Shown: positions 60,656 through 64,000 of the stretch, piece after piece | How the letters are laid out: each line of letters begins with the position of its first letter | Position numbering within the stretch: the first letter of the stretch is position 1 | Assembly: GCF_002797935.1 (NCBI RefSeq) | Contig: NZ_PGER01000001.1 | Location: 5,208,001 to 5,272,000 of the forward strand | Direction of reading: 5' to 3' | Origin: Flavobacterium sp. 1 | GTDB lineage: Bacteria > Bacteroidota > Bacteroidia > Flavobacteriales > Flavobacteriaceae | Length of the DNA stretch: 64,000 bases | Notes under the pieces: model-generated | Databases searched by the model: none | What the model was told of the DNA's origin: nothing | The model's input: the letters and a program-made list of their open reading frames with translations, nothing else | Made by a program: the position numbers and the translations under genes

Positions 60656-62419
60656 ATGAAAGCTAAAATTTTACTATTCACTTTTTCGATACTATGTTTT
60701 GGACTAATTTCTGGCTGCGCAAGTGATGATTATGAAGAAGTCATAGGTGTGTGTCCAGTGGTAGCGTCTACAATTCCCGTAGCTAATGCAGTAAATGTAC
60801 CAGTGGGGCAGACTATTTCCGCTGTATTCAACGAGGAAATGGATCCGAGTTCGATTAATTCAGCCACATTTACAGTTGTTGGAGCTTCGCCAGTAGCAGG
60901 AACGGTTACTTACGCTGGTACAACAGCATCGTTTAAACCAACACTTCCGCTAGCAGAGAATACCACCTATACAGCTAGAATTTCTACAAAAGCAAAGGAC
61001 TTAATGGGTAATTTTTTGCAGGTTGAGCATGTATGGGCATTTTCAACAGGTACGATTCTAAGACCTGTCGTGATTACAACAGATCCTATTAATAATGCCG
61101 TTGCTGTGAAGTTCGATAAAACAATTTCGGCTACATTCAATATGGCTATGAATCCATCAACTTTAAATGGGACTACTTTTAAAGTTAGCCAGGGAGTGAA
61201 TGCTGTAGCGGGAACAATTACCTATACTGGGTTGACAGTTTCTTTTGTTCCAACGAATCCTTTATTGGCTAATAAAGTTTATACAGTAACTATAACTAAG
61301 GATGCTAAAAACTCATTGGATGCCGCAATGTCAGCAGATTATACTTGGACTTTCACAACAGATGTTGTGCCGACAGTAACTACAACAGACCCTAATAATA
61401 ATGCTGTTGGCGTAGCTTTAAATCAAACTGTTACCGCTGATTTTAGTACCATAATGGATGCTGCTACAATCAATACGGCGACATTTACTTTGAAACAAGG
61501 AACGGTAACAATTCCGGGAACTGTTTCATATACAGGTACTACAGCTTCCTTTAATCCAACAAATTCACTTGTAGTTGGTACAGTTTATACCGCTACAATT
61601 ACAAATGGAGCTAAAAACGTTGTTGGGACTGCTTTGGCTAGTGACTATGTTTGGAAGTTTACTACTATATTGACTCCTCCTGCTCCAATAATCGTTAATC
61701 TGGGTACTGCTGCTGTATTTGGAGCTTTTGGCGGAAATGCGGGAATAACAAATCAAGGGTTAAATACGGTAATCAATAACGGAAGCATCGCGACTACTGC
61801 TGCTTCAACGCTTATTACTGGGTTTCATGACAGTGTTGGGATTTATACCGAGACGCCTCTAAATGTTGGAAATGTGACAGGAAGCATATTTGCCGCACCT
61901 CCAGCTCCGGGAAATGCTACTTCATTTGCAGTAGCACAACAAGGACAGCTTGATGCAACGGCAGCCTATTTGAGTATTTCACCAGCTTCAAAACCGGGAG
62001 GATCAGATCCAAATGCAGGCGAATTAGGCGGATTAACATTAGCTCCGGGTGTTTATAAATCAGCAAGCGGTACTTTCAAAATCAGTAATGGAGATCTTAC
62101 TCTGGATGCAAAAGGTGATCCAAATGCTACTTGGGTTTTTCAAACTGCGGCAGGTCTGACAGTTGGAATCGCAGGTCCTACAGGCGCTAAAAGCGTAATA
62201 CTAAAGAATGGTGCATTAGCCAAAAATGTGTTTTGGTATGTAGGCAGTTCTGCAACTATTAATGGTGCCGGCGGCGGTACAATGGTTGGAACTATTATTG
62301 CGACTTCGGGTGTTACTTTTTCTACTCCTGGGAATGCAGTTCAAACGGTGCTTAATGGAAGAGCAATATCATTAGTAGCATCAGTGACAATGGTAAATAC
62401 TACGATTAATGTACCATAA
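60656..62419 (+). CDS. Ice-binding (DUF3494) lipoprotein with three Ig-like domains
   Basis: A 587-residue cell-surface protein. The lipoprotein signal ends ISGC (Cys21). Three consecutive SbsA/Big_5-type Ig-like domains follow at about 35-130, 135-235 and 238-335; each begins with a PvnaavnVp...ISAvFn-like strand and ends ..yvWkFsT. Residues about 345-587 are the DUF3494 ice-binding beta-solenoid (AAVFGAFGGNAGITNQGLNTVINNG, GELGGLTLAPGVYKS, WVFQTAAGLTVG, KNVFWYVGSSATINGAGGGTMVGTIIA). The family binds ice and prevents recrystallisation; Ig repeats would hold it away from the membrane. It is followed by an OmpA-type gene. Confidence 0.92.
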   Translation: MKAKILLFTFSILCFGLISGCASDDYEEVIGVCPVVASTIPVANAVNVPVGQTISAVFNEEMDPSSINSATFTVVGASPVAGTVTYAGTTASFKPTLPLAENTTYTARISTKAKDLMGNFLQVEHVWAFSTGTILRPVVITTDPINNAVAVKFDKTISATFNMAMNPSTLNGTTFKVSQGVNAVAGTITYTGLTVSFVPTNPLLANKVYTVTITKDAKNSLDAAMSADYTWTFTTDVVPTVTTTDPNNNAVGVALNQTVTADFSTIMDAATINTATFTLKQGTVTIPGTVSYTGTTASFNPTNSLVVGTVYTATITNGAKNVVGTALASDYVWKFTTILTPPAPIIVNLGTAAVFGAFGGNAGITNQGLNTVINNGSIATTAASTLITGFHDSVGIYTETPLNVGNVTGSIFAAPPAPGNATSFAVAQQGQLDATAAYLSISPASKPGGSDPNAGELGGLTLAPGVYKSASGTFKISNGDLTLDAKGDPNATWVFQTAAGLTVGIAGPTGAKSVILKNGALAKNVFWYVGSSATINGAGGGTMVGTIIATSGVTFSTPGNAVQTVLNGRAISLVASVTMVNTTINVP

Positions 62420-62443
62420 AACAATAGTGCTGATAAACAGTAT

Positions 62444-62463
62444 ATCCCGTTTTCGGACGGGAT
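62444..62463 (+). terminator. Weak hairpin between the ice-binding and OmpA-type genes
   Basis: ATCCCGT (62444-62450) pairs with ACGGGAT (62457-62463) around TTTCGG. Only two T follow, so partial read-through into the next gene is likely. Confidence 0.45.
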
Positions 62464-62501
62464 TTATCTCAAGAAAAATTTAACAAGAAAATATTTATAA
62501 A

Positions 62502-64000
62502 ATGAAAGCTAAAATTAATTTTAAAAAGGATCTATGTATGGCATGGACTTCCAATAATCTAACCTTAAGAAGTCTTCTGCTGTTGACTTTGTTATTGTTA
62601 TGCATTCAAAATCCAGTTCAGGCTCAGGAAATTAAGTATACAAAACCTTCTTGGTTTTTTGGTGTTGCAGGTGGTGCCAACTTTAATTTTTATCGTGGTT
62701 CGACACACCAGCTTAATTCGAGTTTAACTCCGCCAGTTACGTTTCATGATGGAGATGGAGTAGGACTTTATTTGGCTCCGCTTATTGAATTTCATAAACC
62801 TGATACAAGATGGGGATTTATGTTTCAGGCTGGTTATGACAGCCGAAAAGGTTCTTTTGATCAGGTAATCAGCCCTTGTGACTGTCCAGCAGATCTGTCT
62901 ACAGATTTAAGTTATGTTACTGTAGAGCCAAGTGTTCGTTTTGCACCTTTCAAATCTAATTTTTATTTGTATGGCGGTCCGCGTTTGGCTTTCAATATGG
63001 ATAAATCATTTAAATATTCGTTGGGAATAAATCCTGCTTATCCAAATCAAGAGCCAACACCCAGTGTTGAAGGAGATTTTGATGCAATAGATCAAACGCT
63101 TATTTCTATGCAGATAGGAGCAGGTTACGATATTCCATTATCCTCACAAAGTCATAAAATACAATTTGTTTTATCTCCTTTTGTGGCTTTTCATCCGTAT
63201 TTTGGACAAAATCCACGCTCTGTAGAAACTTGGAATTTAACCACAGTTAGAGCAGGTGTAGCACTTAAATTTGGACAAGGAAGTGAAATTGTGGTTACCG
63301 AAGCAGTAGAGCTTCAAGTGCAGTTTTCAGTATATGCGCCTAAGAACATTCCGGGTGAGCGCAGTGTAAGAGAAACATTTCCATTGCGAAATTATGTTTT
63401 TTATGATTTAGGATCTAATCAAATACCAAGCCGTTACAAATTGTTGCAAAAAGATCAGGTAAAAGATTTTAATGAAGATCAGATTGCAGCTACAGCAGTT
63501 GTAAATCCATCTGGTCGTTCTGCAAGACAAATGACAGTATATTATAATGTAATTAACATTCTTGGTGATCGAATGGTAAAAAATCCTTCAACATCGATTA
63601 CTCTTGTAGGTTCATCAGAAAAAGGATCGGAAGATGGTGCTTTGATGGCCGAATCTATCAAGACTCACTTGGTTAATGTATTCGAAATAAATGCTGCAAG
63701 AATAACTACTAAAGGGCAATTAAAACCAAATATTCCATCGGAGCAGCCAGGAGGAACAAAAGAATTAGAATTGCTTCGCGAAGGAGACCGCAGAGTTTCT
63801 ATAGAAAGTAATTCGCCTGAATTATTGATGGAATTTCAAAGCGGTCCAGATGCTCCATTGCGACCATTAGAATTTACTGCTGTTCAAGAGGCACCAATAG
63901 ATAGTTATGTTACTGTTGATGCAACTGGCTCAGGTGAAGCTTATTCATCATGGTCTTTGGAAACTACAGATCCAGCTGGACAGATGAAAACTTTTGGTCC
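62502..64000 (+). CDS. Outer-membrane beta-barrel / OmpA-type protein (3' end cut by window edge)
   Basis: The open frame continues past base 64000 with 499 codons visible. The signal peptide is preceded by a 20-residue polar segment; the hydrophobic core is LRSLLLLTLLLLCIQNPVQAQ. Residues about 48-265 look like an outer-membrane barrel (WFFGVAGGANFNFYRG, YVTVEPSVRFAPFKSNFYLYGGPRLAF, TTVRAGVALKFG). After that come VFYDLGSNQIPSRYKLL and AESIKTHLVNVFEINAARITTKG, which resemble the OmpA-like region of larger flavobacterial proteins. The first 20 bases around the start match those of the ice-binding gene. It probably works with that gene at the surface; the function is unknown. Confidence 0.8.
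   Translation, partial: MKAKINFKKDLCMAWTSNNLTLRSLLLLTLLLLCIQNPVQAQEIKYTKPSWFFGVAGGANFNFYRGSTHQLNSSLTPPVTFHDGDGVGLYLAPLIEFHKPDTRWGFMFQAGYDSRKGSFDQVISPCDCPADLSTDLSYVTVEPSVRFAPFKSNFYLYGGPRLAFNMDKSFKYSLGINPAYPNQEPTPSVEGDFDAIDQTLISMQIGAGYDIPLSSQSHKIQFVLSPFVAFHPYFGQNPRSVETWNLTTVRAGVALKFGQGSEIVVTEAVELQVQFSVYAPKNIPGERSVRETFPLRNYVFYDLGSNQIPSRYKLLQKDQVKDFNEDQIAATAVVNPSGRSARQMTVYYNVINILGDRMVKNPSTSITLVGSSEKGSEDGALMAESIKTHLVNVFEINAARITTKGQLKPNIPSEQPGGTKELELLREGDRRVSIESNSPELLMEFQSGPDAPLRPLEFTAVQEAPIDSYVTVDATGSGEAYSSWSLETTDPAGQMKTFG

Noticed and set aside
1..64000. CRISPR arrays, tRNA or rRNA genes, complete insertion sequences, prophage
   Set aside because: No regularly spaced repeats, no tRNA T-loop or rRNA blocks outside coding sequence, and no transposase, integrase or phage structural gene was recognised.

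Overview
The window is a chromosomal segment of a Bacteroidota bacterium, almost certainly a Flavobacterium or a close relative. The DNA is AT-rich. Shine-Dalgarno sequences are absent and many genes instead carry a TAnnTTTG -7 box. Gene families typical of the group are present: HmuY/TonB-dependent heme uptake, DUF6607, DUF6686, DUF5683, DUF2461, WbqC, a long two-part LepB, a short DapB, and a type IX secretion C-terminal domain. No rRNA, tRNA, CRISPR array, integrase or intact insertion sequence was found. The ice-binding (DUF3494) protein near the right end hints at a cold habitat.

Layout. 1-0.5 kb: 3' end of argS. 0.5-6.6 kb: heme/iron block, with a PepSY-like protein, DUF6686 and DUF6607 on the minus strand, divergent from a TonB-dependent receptor and HmuY. 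6.7-14 kb: ffh, folD and corA, then rluF, an alpha/beta hydrolase, a CdsZ-like coiled-coil protein and a Nif3 protein. 14.1-17.8 kb: an accessory TPR gene wedged between nif3 and lpxK, with a degenerate copy of the lpxK 5' end left beside nif3; lpxK then overlaps a purine nucleoside phosphorylase. 17.8-25 kb: TPR hybrid histidine kinase, GAPDH, lipA, M48 protease, TonB-like protein, ECF sigma factor and glycosyltransferase. 26-31 kb: PaiB-like and GNAT pair, murB, DUF2461, rhodanese-thioredoxin, recF. 31-38 kb: TPR protein, ribH, mutL, two rhomboids, an EEP-family phosphatase/nuclease. 38-51 kb, all on the minus strand: WbqC, lepB, dapB, DUF5683, parB, parA, a short-chain dehydrogenase, methionine aminotransferase, an accessory TPR and pectate lyase insert, rsmI, low-molecular-weight phosphatase, dnaA. 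51-60 kb: thioesterase, YigZ, HAD, ribD, GNAT, prmC, ABC permease, hisS, secreted esterase. 60.6 kb to the end: a three-Ig ice-binding lipoprotein followed by a truncated OmpA-type barrel protein.

Most coding content is conserved housekeeping. The less ordinary material lies between genes. There are two families of structured repeats whose hairpin arms change together while pairing is kept (R1, four copies; R2, two copies). A three-hairpin cruciform-like repeat (R3) and several simpler repeats are also present. In two places an accessory TPR-encoding insert is bracketed by a partial, decayed duplicate of the neighbouring housekeeping gene (lpxK 5' end; rsmI 3' end plus an R1 element), as expected for single-crossover integration or local duplication. 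Two proteins keep their fold but lack signature residues: the CdsZ-like protein has none of its four zinc cysteines, and MutL has an eroded endonuclease motif.
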